Part shown: positions 10,657 through 21,985 of the stretch, piece after piece
How the letters are laid out: each line of letters begins with the position of its first letter
Position numbering within the stretch: position 1 is the first letter of the stretch
NCBI RefSeq assembly: GCF_910592395.1
Contig: NC_088318.1
Span: 6,220,756-6,284,755, forward strand
Direction of reading: 5' to 3'
Source of the DNA: Lineus longissimus
Taxonomy: Eukaryota; Nemertea; Pilidiophora; Heteronemertea; Lineidae
DNA: 64,000 nucleotides
The notes under the pieces: generated by a model
Told to the model about the DNA's origin: nothing
What the model saw: the letters and a program-made list of their open reading frames with translations, nothing else
Database searches by the model: none
Translations under genes and position numbers: made by a program

Positions 10657-11893
10657 GGAGCTCTTGAGCGAGCTTAATGGTTAGAGAGTGCGTGTATACC
10701 GTCAACGAAAAAAAACTTGACCCGGAACCAGAAAACCTCCACGCCCAGGTGACATTTTTGCACGCGAATCGTATACGCCAATGCACAGCAATTTACCTGG
10801 GGGGAGATTTTCTTTTGCCAAAACAATTCAGCGGGACGCGATGATGTTTACGCAGACTGTTCCGTTGGAGATTTCGTCAAAACAGGGCCGAATCAAAGTG
10901 CGACGATACCCTGGGGCGAATCGAAATGCATTAAACAACAATCTGCATCGCTGCCAGATATTATTTTTCTCTTTCCGCGAAGAAATCGTGCTTTGAACTG
11001 GCAAAATTCCGCAAAAGATTTTCCGTCTGCTAACTTTCCGTAGTACGCATGCGCACCAACATGATCGGTCCGGGGCTGCCCGTTTCGACGACGATTTCGT
11101 CAATATCATGGGGTGTAGGAAGCTGTCGACGGTCTGGTCCCATTTATAATGCAATAATCTTGAAAGTACATAGGTCTCAATGTCTATTTCCCCGTTTCCA
11201 TGACTAAATCCTACCGTGAAACCTGAAACCACTCGTCCACAACACAGGCCATTTCTAGTTTCCGTAGAAAGCGCATGCGCACTAACTCAAACGCACGCGC
11301 TACCCTCAGGTCTCACTAGCCGGTGCGGAGGCCAGGCCTACCTGCCTCCAAAAATGACGCGACGTCATTTCATGCATACCCCTGTTCCAGCGGCTGAAGA
11401 CTTTGCAGTACCTTACTCTCACACAAACCTATACATTTCTGAATAGCTTGTCTCTTGTAGAATACATCTGACCAAGTTTCAACGTCGTCTAGACATACAG
11501 TCATGCATAGACTGATGTAGCACAATGCATGAGACACCCTGTATAAATCTTACACTTGGGTCTTGGGATCATTATGCTTATCTCCGGCAAAAATACATAT
11601 CCTTCTCCTGTTGTGTTTAGTTTCCCACATTCTCCCCACCTATTTTCTATGTTGCGACATCATCTATTGGGTCAACTGCCATGATGGCATCATCCTAACT
11701 ATATCCCCCCTCTCCCAACCACCAACTACTCGCCATCATTGACATTGTGTGCTAGCCAACTGCTTCTTCGGTCAACTGTCATGATGGCATCATCCTAACT
11801 ATATACCCCCCCCCCCCCCCACCCGAGTCTTCTCGCTCACCAGCCCTATTAACGAAGAGCTCCCTATCGAGGCCTGAGCCTTCCCATTAGTAT
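10657..11893. mobile_element. ~1.2-kb insertion in the 1B-1C unit
   Basis: The stretch interrupts sequence that is continuous in the 1A unit (6677-6690). It is flanked by TAGTA on both sides and has a short inverted GGGAGCTCTT/AAGAGCTCCC pair near its ends (10657 and 11852), though the right copy is about 40 bp inside. Within it, about 40 bp around GGTCAACTGCCATGATGGCA occur twice (11661 and 11771), the second followed by a poly-C run. No recognised coding region is present. The class of element is uncertain. Confidence 0.5.
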
Positions 11894-12686
11894 ATCAAAT
11901 AGCTTTCTTTCGTTATATGATTATGATAGACAGACCCAGACTATTGTGACATCGCGGATAACGATCAAAACGCCCATACTATTTTGATATCGCAAATGAC
12001 GAAGTGGTGAACGTTATAATGAGCTGTGAGGCCAATATAGTTCATTTGAAAATTGATCCAAGCTGTGAGGATGAAGGACTTTATAAACTAGTGGGAAGTG
12101 CTGTAGAGGCGACGCGAGGAAGTTCTCGTAATTAGCACAGACTCTCGGTCGTGATGAGAGGGCTGGTGCAGTACACTAGTGTAATATGCTGGAGAAACAA
12201 GACGGGTTAGATTGGCAAGGTGACCTCCAGAAGGGGGAAGATACATGTACTGTACGTGGTCCGAGTCAGGATCACTTGAGTGTGTGCTTTTCCTGGACAA
12301 CTGTTATCGTTATTGACTGGATTGGGAGGCTGACACGAAGTTGCGGCTTGGTAATGGTGGCGTCAAGTCAGTGGCCTTATTGTCGATTTCCTCGTAATAA
12401 AAATAGCAGTCGTAGATCAGACAAACTAAGTAATAACTTAACAAGTTACTGCTGACTCGGTGAGTAATCTAGCCCTGCTAATGCTCTGCACTTGGATGAG
12501 GAGTACCAGTATCTATTGAAATATATCTTTGTTGAAAGCTTATCGAATCGCTGTTGGATGGGCGGCAGGATTGTTGGATAGTCCTATGAAGCGAAGGGGC
12601 ACACATTCGCACTGTAAGTATGTCTGCTAAAATATTCGAATGTCTGGATATTTTTTCTGAAAAAGCTCGTGATAAATGCGATAAAA
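11894..12686 (+). other. Duplicated unit and upstream region of 1C
   Basis: 11894-12105 continues the duplicated intergenic sequence and 12320-12686 is the counterpart of the 1B upstream region. About 200 bp between them (12106-12310) has no match in the 1B unit. The CRE-like palindrome of the 1B upstream region is mutated here (about 12359). Confidence 0.5.
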
Positions 12687-13721
12687 ATGAACACAGCTCA
12701 CCTACTCGTTACCCAATATCTCTGGACGTCTAGCGACCATCCGTCATCAGAACAACCGCATCTACTCAACCAGCAGCTCCTCGACCTCGTACAAGCCTCC
12801 GTCATGACCGTCGTTCTTCTACTCGGAATCTTTGGTAACGCGTTGTCCTTTGTAATATTCTTCCGAGTGCGAAAGCGGGCGGACGCCTGCGTCCAGTACC
12901 TTAGTTGTCTATATGTGTCCGACATTGGAGTCATTCTTATTCTTGGGGTGCGAGATTGGCTCGCATTTGGTCTAAACCACATCACAAATGGAGCTTACGG
13001 ATTCAACTTTTATGCTGTACAATAACGCAACATGTAAATTTGTGGTCGGATTTTGGCATGTTTTTGAAGTAATATCGGGTTGGATAATTGTGGCCTTTTC
13101 GACAGAAAGAGCTTACGTTGTGTGGTTTCCTCTAAAACGCGCGAATATCACTCCGAAATTACGAAAAAAACATATTATTGATGATATCTTTTAGCGGCGT
13201 GTTTTAAGCACCCCCCCCCCCCCATTTTGGCTGGCGGAGATCATTCCAGGTACACCTGAAATTTGTTTCTATAAAACGAACCCAATTATTGTTTCTACGA
13301 TCCTCAACCAGATCGATATCTCTTCATACGCTTATTATGCCCCTTTCATCTTGATATTTTTTGCGAATGTGTCCATCGTTGTTGCGATTTCTCTCTCAAG
13401 TACTAAACACCTGGGGGGAAATCGTGAGAAAACACGGCAGGATGGGAGACTGTTGGTGTCTTTAATGTCTGTTTCGACCGTTTATATTGTCCTGCTTTTG
13501 CCTTCCGCACCGGTTTTTACTTACATCACGGAAGCCAAGGAGAATTGAGACGAGCAATCACTGTTATGGTGGTTTTTGATGAAATCCCTCGATCTCGTAA
13601 TTGTTCTTAATTATTGCTTCAATTTCATTATCTATGGGTGTACGCTGCCCTTTTATCGCCAAGAAATCAGAAAGATGTTTTCAACTCAAATAAGAAATAG
13701 CAATGCGCGTAGTCTCCAGTG
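12687..13721 (+). pseudogene. Family 1 GPCR pseudogene, locus 1C
   Basis: Homology to 1A and 1B runs from the ATG at 12687 to the end of TM7, but the frame breaks repeatedly. There is a 1-base shift just before the TM3 cysteine region (about 13008), another in an A-run after TM3 (about 13165), a poly-C expansion in TM4 (13211-13224), a TAT insertion at the start of TM5 (about 13333) and a stop in the third extracellular loop (about 13548). TM1 to TM2 are open (12687-13025). The 3' part still reads NYCFNFIIY. The nucleotide identity to 1A is high, so inactivation followed a fairly recent duplication. Confidence 0.9.
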
Positions 13722-14637
13722 ATTACATACGCCACCACGGCAAAGAAACATGACATGTATTGTATATGTGTACACACCAATTTACATTTGCACAGGACCA
13801 CAGTGTACAAACGAGTATGCTATATCTCCAGGAGAAGTCGAGTCCAGTGATCACATTCGTTTGTTACGAAAGAGTATTTCAATGGGATTCTGCAATTTTT
13901 TCAATGGGCTATACCCCGTCGAAATTAATATCTGCACTTGCACACCCTAACAATTTCGACCATTGGAATGTACTACCTGTAGTAGGCCTAATAGCAAGCT
14001 CTGCTTATGCCTCAACTTTGCGACCCGGTAGATTGCGGCAAGATGCGGTATAAAAATACCCGTTCCGCAACTTTGTGCCCCGGGCGGATTCAGCGAGAGG
14101 GGAAGAATAGACGTGCTGCAAGGTTGCGGGCCGGGTAAGGTTGGCGGAACGATGATATTGTACCGGGTCGAAATGTTGGGGCCCGGGATGGTTTGTCGCC
14201 CAATTAATTGACTTTTTGTTAAAATTGTCTTAAAAGCCATCGCCTGGAACAAAGTATAACTTTTTGTAGTGAACAATCCCATCTTACAAAAAAAGAGGAT
14301 TTGTAAACACTCTTTTTGCATAATCAACATATTTCATCGATCTGAACCAACATTTTTGAAGGGAGAGCTGTAGAAGTACATGTAAAGACATTTCGATTTC
14401 ACTTTATATGGAGTCGTCATTATTAATGTAATATAGATTACGAGCCTCGACCAACGCCAATATATACGCCAAGTGTTCAATACAACTCCGGAACGTACAA
14501 CTTCAGTACATGCTCTATTCTTCAATTTACCTGTCCCACTACCTAACCCCTTTAATATTTCTAAGGCCAATGTTGAGGAAAATGGTGTTGGAGTATGGTA
14601 AAAATAGTAATGTCCAGGTTTAATAGATTATATACTG
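13722..14637. other. Flank of 1C grading into unplaced sequence
   Basis: 13722-14010 matches the flanks of 1A and 1B (the segment around TTACGAAAGGGTATTTCAATG). After GCTCTGCTTATG (about 14010) the match ends and GC-rich sequence with repeated GGGCCGGGTA-like words follows to about 14190. No coding region is recognised. Confidence 0.45.
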
Positions 14638-14660
14638 GATATCCTCACCTCCAAGACACA
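14638..14660 (+). repeat. 23-bp inverted repeat, left copy
   Basis: The bases starting GATATCCTCACCTCCAAG recur in inverted orientation at 22556-22578, bracketing the region that holds the broken transposase. They may be the termini of that element, but no target duplication is evident, so this is tentative. Confidence 0.4.
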
Positions 14661-15054
14661 CAATGCTCGGGATTTACTTCTGTACATTAAAAAAGGCCCA
14701 CGATAGGAGGCCTACATGTATCTAGCTGGTATTAGACACACCCATTCCTTTGATTGATGGGTCATCGGAAATCAACTAGGCCTAATCATGTTGAGCTTCC
14801 ACTCTATTAAAGATTGGTTTTCGTGGCTTGAAGATCGATTGCATCACTCCAATGAAGTGGAAGCTCGTTCTGTAATTCAATGGGCATCGACGACACGACC
14901 TTCATTATTAACCCTTTGAAAGCAAAGTATTGGGATGAACAAAAATTGTCATTGTCATTGGGAAATGAAGATCCTCCATACCGAGGACTACGTGCATTGC
15001 CACGAACCGAGCAAGGCATGGAGGAACAAGTTATGGAGCCACAGCCGGCCCCTT

Positions 15055-15872
15055 AACGCCGTCGGCACTATTCACTAAATGAAAAGGTCTAACTGCTCAC
15101 AGATTTTAGACTCCTCCAGGCAAATAATGAAAATGTTTCAGCTTCTGCATTTGCAAAAGACAACAACTTATCACGGTATACGCTCTTTGGCTGGTTAAAC
15201 GATGAGGGGGCTATCCTCCAGCATCAAGAGGATTCAAAGAGAAGAGGAACTGAGCAAGCGTGCTTTGAGAGAGGAATAGGTGAGTGTAATTCCTTACCGA
15301 TTTTTGCTATAATGTTTCTTCAATTTTGCTTGAGGTGTTGAAACGTTTAGCATTGAAATTGCGATGCGACACCGCTTATTTCGTGCCTTTTGCCTTCTGT
15401 ATTTTCAGGGCTATTTCCGGAGATAGAAAGAAAGTTGTACGACTGGTTTATGATGAAACGTGGTCTAGGCATGCCCATCACAGGATGACAGATATCCCAC
15501 GAGGCATTACGGTTGTACACAGAGTGGTGGGATGACCTTGGGATAGACCGTCAAGTGGTTATTTTGCGTGAGCAGCCAACACTTTCCGTTTTCACCGCAT
15601 CTAACGGATGGCGTTTAGGTTTCGTTTAGGCATGCCGACGGAAAACCAAGGATGACAAGCAACTTCCGGAAAATGCTGATGAGGTGGTGACCAACTTTAG
15701 GAATGCATTTTACAACACAGTTCGAGATACCGCACCATCTTTCATTGCAAACCTAGACGAGCCATTCGATCTTTTCGACGCATTGCCGAATTACACATAC
15801 GATACAAAAGGCAATTGCCAAGTTAACATAAAGTCATCGCGTGAGAATCCACGCCTTGGATTAAGGAATTGA
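15055..15872 (+). pseudogene. pogo/Tigger-like transposase remnant, part 1 (HTH and first DDE residue)
   Basis: Conceptual translation gives a psq/CENP-B-type N-terminal DNA-binding region (about 15075-15279), a likely intron at 15280-15408 with GT..AG ends and matching phase, then a second HTH block containing FPEIERKLYDWF, a stop near 15484, an FTASNGWRLGF block, and the start of the DDE domain with NLDE (about 15750) and a following YDTKG segment. At least three stops or shifts occur. These blocks are in the order found in pogo/Tigger and jerky-type DDE_1 transposases. The frame is cut off by a hairpin element at about 15867. Confidence 0.75.
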
Positions 15873-16035
15873 ACCCGAGGCGGAGGACCTTGGTTGAGTT
15901 ACCAAGACACTCGAGGGTGGAGCTAAAATACAGTCCAAACCCGAGCCGACAGGCGAGGGTTTGGACGAAATTTTAGCTCCACCCGAGAGTGTCTTGGTAA
16001 CTCAACCAAGGTCCGAAGCCGAGGGTTCAATTTCT
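15867..16035. repeat. ~170-bp hairpin element (copy 1)
   Basis: This is an imperfect palindrome beginning TAAGGAATTGAACCCGAGG and ending with its inverse GGGTTCAATTTC. The arms are joined through a centre near CCGAGCCGACAGGCG. It is followed by the 459-bp element at 16036. The same pair recurs at 17866-18556, and a diverged solo hairpin lies at 35176-35312. Confidence 0.75.
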
Positions 16036-16494
16036 ATTCTAAAATACCTCAAACTTAAAAAGATAGGCCACGAAATAACTTGAATATGTGCGAATTTGGC
16101 AAATTCCATCCATCGCCTGCCCGGAGCGCCGGTAGCGCCGTTGTTTACATTATGTTACGGCAGCCCGTATAGGAAGTCCGGATCGGCTCGCTCAAGTGAC
16201 GCTAAAATCCGCGCAAATGGGCTATTTGGAGCGTTTTTCTCAGCAAATATGTGTAGTGCTCATTAAAAAACTTAGGGTGGTTGATGCTTCCTTGGCTGAT
16301 TTGTGTTTGAAGCAGTGTTTTGGGAGCCTCAAACTTCTGAAGTGAGCTGTGTGCATGGTTCCACATTTTAGTGCAACCCGAGGGAACTTTGGTAGAGCAT
16401 CTTGGTTGCGTGTCCAAAACACTCCACTCTCAGAACGAGGCTTATGCATTTTCCATTTAAAAGTTGACTTTACGGTACCAAGGTATTTTAGAAT
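16036..16494. mobile_element. 459-bp TIR element (copy 1)
   Basis: The ends are inverted copies of ATTCTAAAATACCT (16036 and the complement ending at 16494). The interior is non-coding and is repeated at 18038-18556 with small indels, for example an extra 30-bp block near 18174. It sits inside the transposase reading frame, which resumes directly after it. Confidence 0.7.
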
Positions 16495-16739
16495 GTAGCG
16501 TAACCCTTGGCATAACCAGCAACGGAAGGAAGATGCCACGCCACATTACCTTTAAAACACCAACAATTGCTGCAAGGGAACAGTTAAGAGCTAATCCACC
16601 GCCAAATGTCCATATCGCTCACACCAAAACTGGTTGGGTCAGGACTCAAGTCTTGCTGGATCTCATCGAGGAGATTGTAATACCATTTGTTAGGGCTGAC
16701 GTACCGTATATCCAGAGCATGCTCCGCACAAAACAGTGA
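16495..16739 (+). pseudogene. pogo/Tigger-like transposase remnant, part 2
   Basis: The frame continues with VTLGITSNGRKMPRH and KTGWVRTQVLLDLIEE, the part of a DDE_1 domain that lies between the first and second catalytic aspartates. The second aspartate block itself is missing, replaced by tandem repeats downstream. The order and strand agree with the first part (15055-15872) and the C-terminal part (19862-20237). Confidence 0.7.
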
Positions 16740-16847
16740 ACTGTTCACTGTCTCCATTTTCCACTTTCACAGTAGACAGTTCACAGTTGGCCAGATGCTT
16801 TCGCCGTCTATTATCCGCTTCTTGAATTAACAATGAGTGGGCCCATA

Positions 16848-17615
16848 CGTGAGACAAAAAGTTACCAGATTGTGACTCGTGGCTGTGAATGATAGGACCC
16901 CGACCCCTGATCACTGCCAAACTTTATATTTGAGACAAAAAAATTCCTGATTGTGACTTACGGCTTGGAATGATGAGACCCCGACCCATGACCACTGCCA
17001 AACTTTATATGTGAGACAAAAAGTTACCAGATTGTGACTCGTGGCTGGGAATGATAGGACCCCGACCCCTGATCACTGCCAAACTTTATATGTGAGACAA
17101 AAAGTTACCTTATTGTGACTTACGGCTGGGAATGATGGGACCCCGACCCATGACCACTGCCAAACTTCATACGTGAGACAAAAAGTTACCAGATTGTGAC
17201 TCGCGGCTGGGAATGATAGGACCCCGACCCATGATCACTGCCAAACTTCATACGTGAGACAAAAAGTTACCAGATTGTGACTCGTGGCTGGGAATGATAG
17301 GAGCCCGACCCCTGATCACTGCCAAACTTCATACGTGAGACAAAAAGTTACCAGATTGTGACTCGCGGCTGTGAATGATAGGACCCCGACCCATGATCAC
17401 TGCCAAACTTTATACGTGAGACAAAAAGTTACCAGATTGTGTCTCGTGGCTGTGAATGATAGGACCCCGACCCATGATACTGCCAAACTTCATACGTGAG
17501 ACAAAAAGTTACCAGATTGTGACTCGTGGCTGGGAATGATAGGACCCCGACCCATGATCATTGCCAAAATTCATACTTGAGACAAAAATTTACCAGACTG
17601 TGACTGGCAGCTGGG
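16848..17615 (+). repeat. ~81-bp minisatellite, about 9.5 units
   Basis: The unit contains GAGACAAAAAGTTACCAG, then TTGTGACTCG and GGACCCCGACCC, then CACTGCCAAACTT, and repeats every 80-82 bp. Units differ by scattered substitutions, and the last two are more diverged. The array replaces the middle of the transposase DDE region. Confidence 0.85.
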
Positions 17616-17865
17616 AATGAGAGGACCTAACCACCCCAACCCCTCATACTCCTGGCACATAGGGGAAAAAGGTCTCTTATTGTGACATGTTGTTGGAAAT
17701 GATACCGCCTGTAGCCGCCCATCCTCACTGCTAAAATGAAATAAAAGAGTCAAAATTTCAAATTCAAATTGATTTATTGATTTATCATCTATTCGGCTAC
17801 AGTCAAAAACTATATATATAGTACAAATTAAAAACACGTGGTCATTCAACAATATTCCAGATTTA

Positions 17866-18556
17866 AGGAATTGAACCCGAGGCGGAGGACCTTGGTTGAG
17901 TTACCAAGACACTCGAGGGTGGAGCTAAAATACAGTCCAAACCCGAGCCGACAGGCGAGGGTTTGGACGAAATTTTAGCTGCACCCGAGAGTGTCTTGGT
18001 AACTCAACCAAGGTCCGAAGCCGAGGGTTCAATTTCTATTCTAAAATACCTCAAACTTAAAAAGATAGGCCACGAAAATAACTTGAATATGTGCGAATTT
18101 GGCAAATTCCATCCATCGCCGGCCCGGCCGGAGCGCCGGTAGCGCCGTTGTTTACATTATGTTACGGCAACGTTACAGAAAATGAGACATGTACATTTTG
18201 TACAGCGCGCATAGGAAGTCCGCATCGGCTCGCTCAAGTGATGCTAAAATCCGCGCAAATGGGCTATTTGGAGCGTTTTTCTCGGCAAATATGTGTAGTG
18301 CTCATTAAAAAACTTAGGGTGGTTGATGCTTCCTTGACTGATTTGTGTTTGAAGCAGTGTTTTGAGAGCCTCAAACTTCTGACGTGAGCTGAAAGTCCAT
18401 TGACCTGACGTGTGCATGGTTTCCACATTTTAGTGCTACCCGATGGAACTTTGGTAGAGCATCTTGGTTGCGTGTCCAAAACACTCCGCTCTCAGAACGA
18501 GGCTTATGCATTTTCCATTTAAAAGTTGACTTTACGGTACCAAGGTATTTTAGAAT
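17866..18556. mobile_element. Second copy of hairpin plus TIR element
   Basis: This repeats 15867-16494: hairpin to about 18037, then the TIR element to 18556. The copies differ by a few percent and by small insertions. They stand in the same orientation about 2 kb apart, so the intervening sequence could be lost by recombination. Confidence 0.75.
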
Positions 18557-19149
18557 ATCATACCTCATTAGTATGTGAGCCAATCACGTCGCGTCATTCA
18601 CGACCACGTGCCATGCGATAATTTTGACTATTCCACGGCATTATTCCACGGCTGACGTCATCGATGACGCGATATTGCAAATGGCGGCCATTAAGATTTC
18701 GACGAAATCGGCGATAAAAAACAGCATATTTACGGCGTTTTAAGCCAGGAAGTTGCACAGTGATACTGTCAGGGTCTTGAATTACACCCACAAAGTAGGT
18801 AGGTTGCATTGGATGGGACTGTTACATCCACGAACAGAAAGTACAAGGCATTCAAGTTGGGCCTGGACTCGCTTCAAACAAACATCGTCTGCTAATGTAA
18901 ACACACACTGTCTACAGTACATAATGTACACGTCTTGGCTCCATACTGTGGCGTACATGATTTGCGTATCAGCCGATTAAAAATCACTTTGACAGTGGTT
19001 TGGGTCGCTGTGCAAAACCTGCTGGGCCGATTTCTTCAAGGTTTGGTTTAAAGCCTCGTGAAATAAATTTTTGACCTGACAAATAATTTTGACTATTCTA
19101 TGGCTTGACAATGACATGCAATATTTATATAATATTCAATGGTATTCTT
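18557..19149. other. Unassigned sequence with a 20-bp direct repeat
   Basis: AATTTTGACTATTC occurs near 18616 and again near 19086 in the same orientation, with a partly conserved continuation. A TGACGTCAT word lies near 18653. No coding region is recognised. Confidence 0.35.
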
Positions 19150-19727
19150 CGTTGCGCAGAGAATACTACAATCAAGATGTACAGACCGGGGGAGCTGGCG
19201 GTACGTACCCATAAGTCTTTGCGGTAGTCTCGCGCGTACCGGATATAACCTATCAAGCTTTTCTCCTTCAGAGAAATACTGCGTTGCGCTCAACTGCCAA
19301 TTATGCATTAGTCTGGTGGACACGAGGTTGGCCTTGAAATTATCATATTCATAAAGTGCTTTCGTCATCTTCGGTACTCGAATGATTAAACTTGCTTGAA
19401 ATCGAAAATTTGGACAACACACGTGTACTACAGCGCAAACGGCAGCATTCTGACATATAGAAACATGTGGTCTGATTCTATTTTTACTTGTCACTAAGTG
19501 ATCACGCGTCCAACCTCGTATGCAGGGTAATGTGGCTTTCTCATTGGTCGAACGTTAATTTTGTTCACAGCCTTTTATAAGGCACTTGAGCGCAACGCAG
19601 TATTTCTCTGAAGGAGAAAAGCTTGATGGGTTATATCCGGTACGCGCGAGACTACCGCAAAGACTTATGGGTACGTACCGCCAGCTCCCCCGGTCTGTAC
19701 ATCTTGATTGTAGTATGTGCGCAAAAG
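19150..19727. mobile_element. ~575-bp MITE with ~135-bp inverted ends
   Basis: The left end (AATACTACAATCAAGATGTACAG onwards, to about 19290) and right end (about 19585-19720) are close inverted copies that include CCGGGGGAGCTGGCGGTACG. The termini run through TTGCGCA on each side. No open frame with a known domain is present. It lies between the second and third parts of the transposase remnant. Confidence 0.8.
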
Positions 19728-19861
19728 CAAACACACAGTAGAATGTTCACTGTTTAATGCGATATCGACAACAGTGAAATGCTCTACTGTGGTATAGTAG
19801 AGAGTACGTTGGTATATCCATCTGTGGGACAGGGCACGCGTACACCTGAATGATGATGACG

Positions 19862-20237
19862 CCATGCGAGTGGTTGAGATAGGTGGTATCATTGAACTGA
19901 TACCTCTTAAATGTACTCCGCTTTTACAGCCTCTCGATTTTACTGTCATGGGACGTTTTAAAAGTAAGCTCCGTTCCAATTGGCGCGCATGGAAGGAGAC
20001 GCACACCGTTGATGGACAGTGCCCGCCCATTAGCCACCTTGATGTTGCACGATTGATTGGGACAGCATGGGATGAAGTTCCCCCGAATGTCGTAATCAGC
20101 GGACTTCGCGCCGCCAGTATATTGGGTGATGGCAATGAGGAAGATGGCGATGGTAACGGAGCACATGAAGTAGAAGCCAACGATGACGAGGAGGGTGATG
20201 GGCTTGAATATCTTCGAGTGATGGAGCAAGATCAGTG
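19862..20237 (+). pseudogene. pogo/Tigger-like transposase remnant, part 3 (C-terminus)
   Basis: The translation contains PLKCTPLLQPLDFTVMGRFK and later a DVARLIGTAWDEVPPNVVISG block. These are the hallmark C-terminal part of DDE_1 transposases, after the third acidic residue region. It ends in an acidic tail and a stop. With the two upstream parts it forms one + strand gene that has been broken by several insertions. Confidence 0.8.
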
Positions 20238-20272
20238 ACATTTGAAATATTAACTAGGATTTTTCTCCATTT

Positions 20273-20435
20273 TTATGCCACCGCCAATGCGTAAAGCATT
20301 GCGGAGGCATTATGTTTTACCGATGTCCGTCAGGCGTGTGGCGTCAGGCGTCTGTAAACTTTTCGTTTCCGCTCATTTTAAGGAGAACGCTTTTAGCGAT
20401 AACCACGAAACTTTTTTTGTGGGTTGACCTTTACT
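20273..20435. repeat. Dispersed repeat, copy 1
   Basis: TATGCCACCGCCAATGCG...GCGGAGGCATTATG forms a short hairpin, followed by CCGTCAGGCG-type runs and TCGTTTCCGCTCATTTTAA. A second copy lies at 21813-21985. The two bracket the 143-bp tandem array, so both may be ends of one larger repeat. Confidence 0.6.
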
Positions 20436-21812
20436 AAAGGAAGGTTCCTTTCGAAAACGGGCTCGTTCTAATTCTCATTATGGGCTCCAGGGTGGCGTGC
20501 TTGAAATTGGTTTCCGTCAATTTCGAGGAGGACTGTTTGTCCGATCAAATTCATAGAGCTTATCAAAATGTCAAGTTGTGGTAAATACATGGCTGGGATG
20601 GACCAAAGTGGAATTAATTCTCAATCTGTGGTTGATTCTTAATGTACAGAGTCAGGCCATCACAGAAATATGCTTTTTGATAATATATTTAAGAAAATGT
20701 GGTCTCACTGGTCAGTTTAGAACTTGTACTTTGACAGGGCCATATCAATGCGCCAGTGACGTTTTGATGGATATGGTGTACGGAAATCTCTTTTTCTCAG
20801 GCAATCGGTATTGGAATTTTTTAAACTTTATTATGCTATTGGCAAAGGGTTCTTCTTGACAGATATAAAATTCTGTGCAGATTGATTGGTCCAATGAGTA
20901 CTTTTTTTACCAAAACCTATGCACAACAATGTACACGTAATGTACACATGTTTTAATAGAGGACTCTGGCCACTAGGCTGGCCCTGCCCATCCGGAATGA
21001 GCTAGGATTACTGTTACAAGTACGTCAAATTACCCATTATCTTGGTAATTGTGAGGACAAGGAAATTACCCACATTTTTTGGTGGATTTCGCCCATTTAG
21101 TTTTTTGTGTGCAGAGGAAGGTTCCTTTCGAAAACAGGCTCGTTCCGATTGTCAATATGGCCACCAGGACGATGTGCTTTAAATCAGTTCCGTCAATTTC
21201 GAGGAGAACCAATCGTCCGATCAAATTCATTTTTGGTATGTACGTTGGGGGTGACTAGAGGAAGGTTCCTTTCAAAACAGGCTCGTTCCGATTGTCAATA
21301 TGGCCACCAGGGCGGCGTGCTTGAAATCGGTTTCCGTCAATTGCGAGGAGAACCGTTCGTCCGATCAAATTCATTTTTGGTATGTACGTTGGGGGTGACT
21401 AGAGGAAGGTTCCTTTCGAAAACAGGCTCGTCCCGATTGTCAATATGGCCACCAGGGCGGCGTGCTTGAAATCAGTTTCCGTCAATTTCGAGGAGAACCG
21501 TTCGTCAGATCGAATTCATTTTTGGTATGTACGTTGGGGGTGACTAGAGGAAGGTTCCTTTCAAAAACAGGCTCGTTACGATTGTCAATATGGCCACCAG
21601 GGCGGCGTGCTTGAAATCGGTTTCCGTCAATTGCGAGGAGAACCGTTCGTCAGATCAAATTCATTTTTGGTATGTACGTTGGGGGTGACTAGAGAAAGGT
21701 TCCTTTCGAAAACAGGCTCGTTCCGATTGTCAATATGGCCACCAGGGCGGCGTGCTTGAAATCGGTTTCCGTCAATTGCGAGGAGAACCATTTTTCTGAT
21801 CAAATTCATTTT
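20436..21812 (+). repeat. 143-bp tandem repeat array with one detached unit
   Basis: A unit starting GGAAGGTTCCTTTC and containing CAATATGGCCACCAGGGCGG occurs at about 20442 and then five times head to tail from 21116 to 21810 at a spacing of about 143 bp. The stretch 20556-21113 separates the first unit from the array and shows nothing recognisable. The open frame across three units (21107-21469) is a by-product of the period. Confidence 0.8.
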
Positions 21813-21985
21813 TATGCCCCCGCCAATTCGTAATGAATTGCGGAGGCATTATGTTTTACCGATATCCGTTCGTCCCGTCCGTGCGTCTGTCCGTCTGTGC
21901 ATACATTTGCCGTCTGATGTAAACTTTTCGTTTCCGCTCATTTTAACGAGAACGCTTTGAGTAATAACCATGTAACTTTTTATGT
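21813..21985. repeat. Dispersed repeat, copy 2
   Basis: This is the counterpart of 20273-20435, with the CCGCCAATTCG/AATTGCGG hairpin and a CCGTCCGTGCGTCTGTCCG run. Confidence 0.6.

Noticed and set aside
16202-16539. Repeated minus-strand frames shared with 18244-18583
   Set aside because: They are the interior of the duplicated 459-bp TIR element, and the frames differ between copies through indels.
21107-21469. 120-codon repeat protein
   Set aside because: It only reflects the 143-bp tandem repeats.
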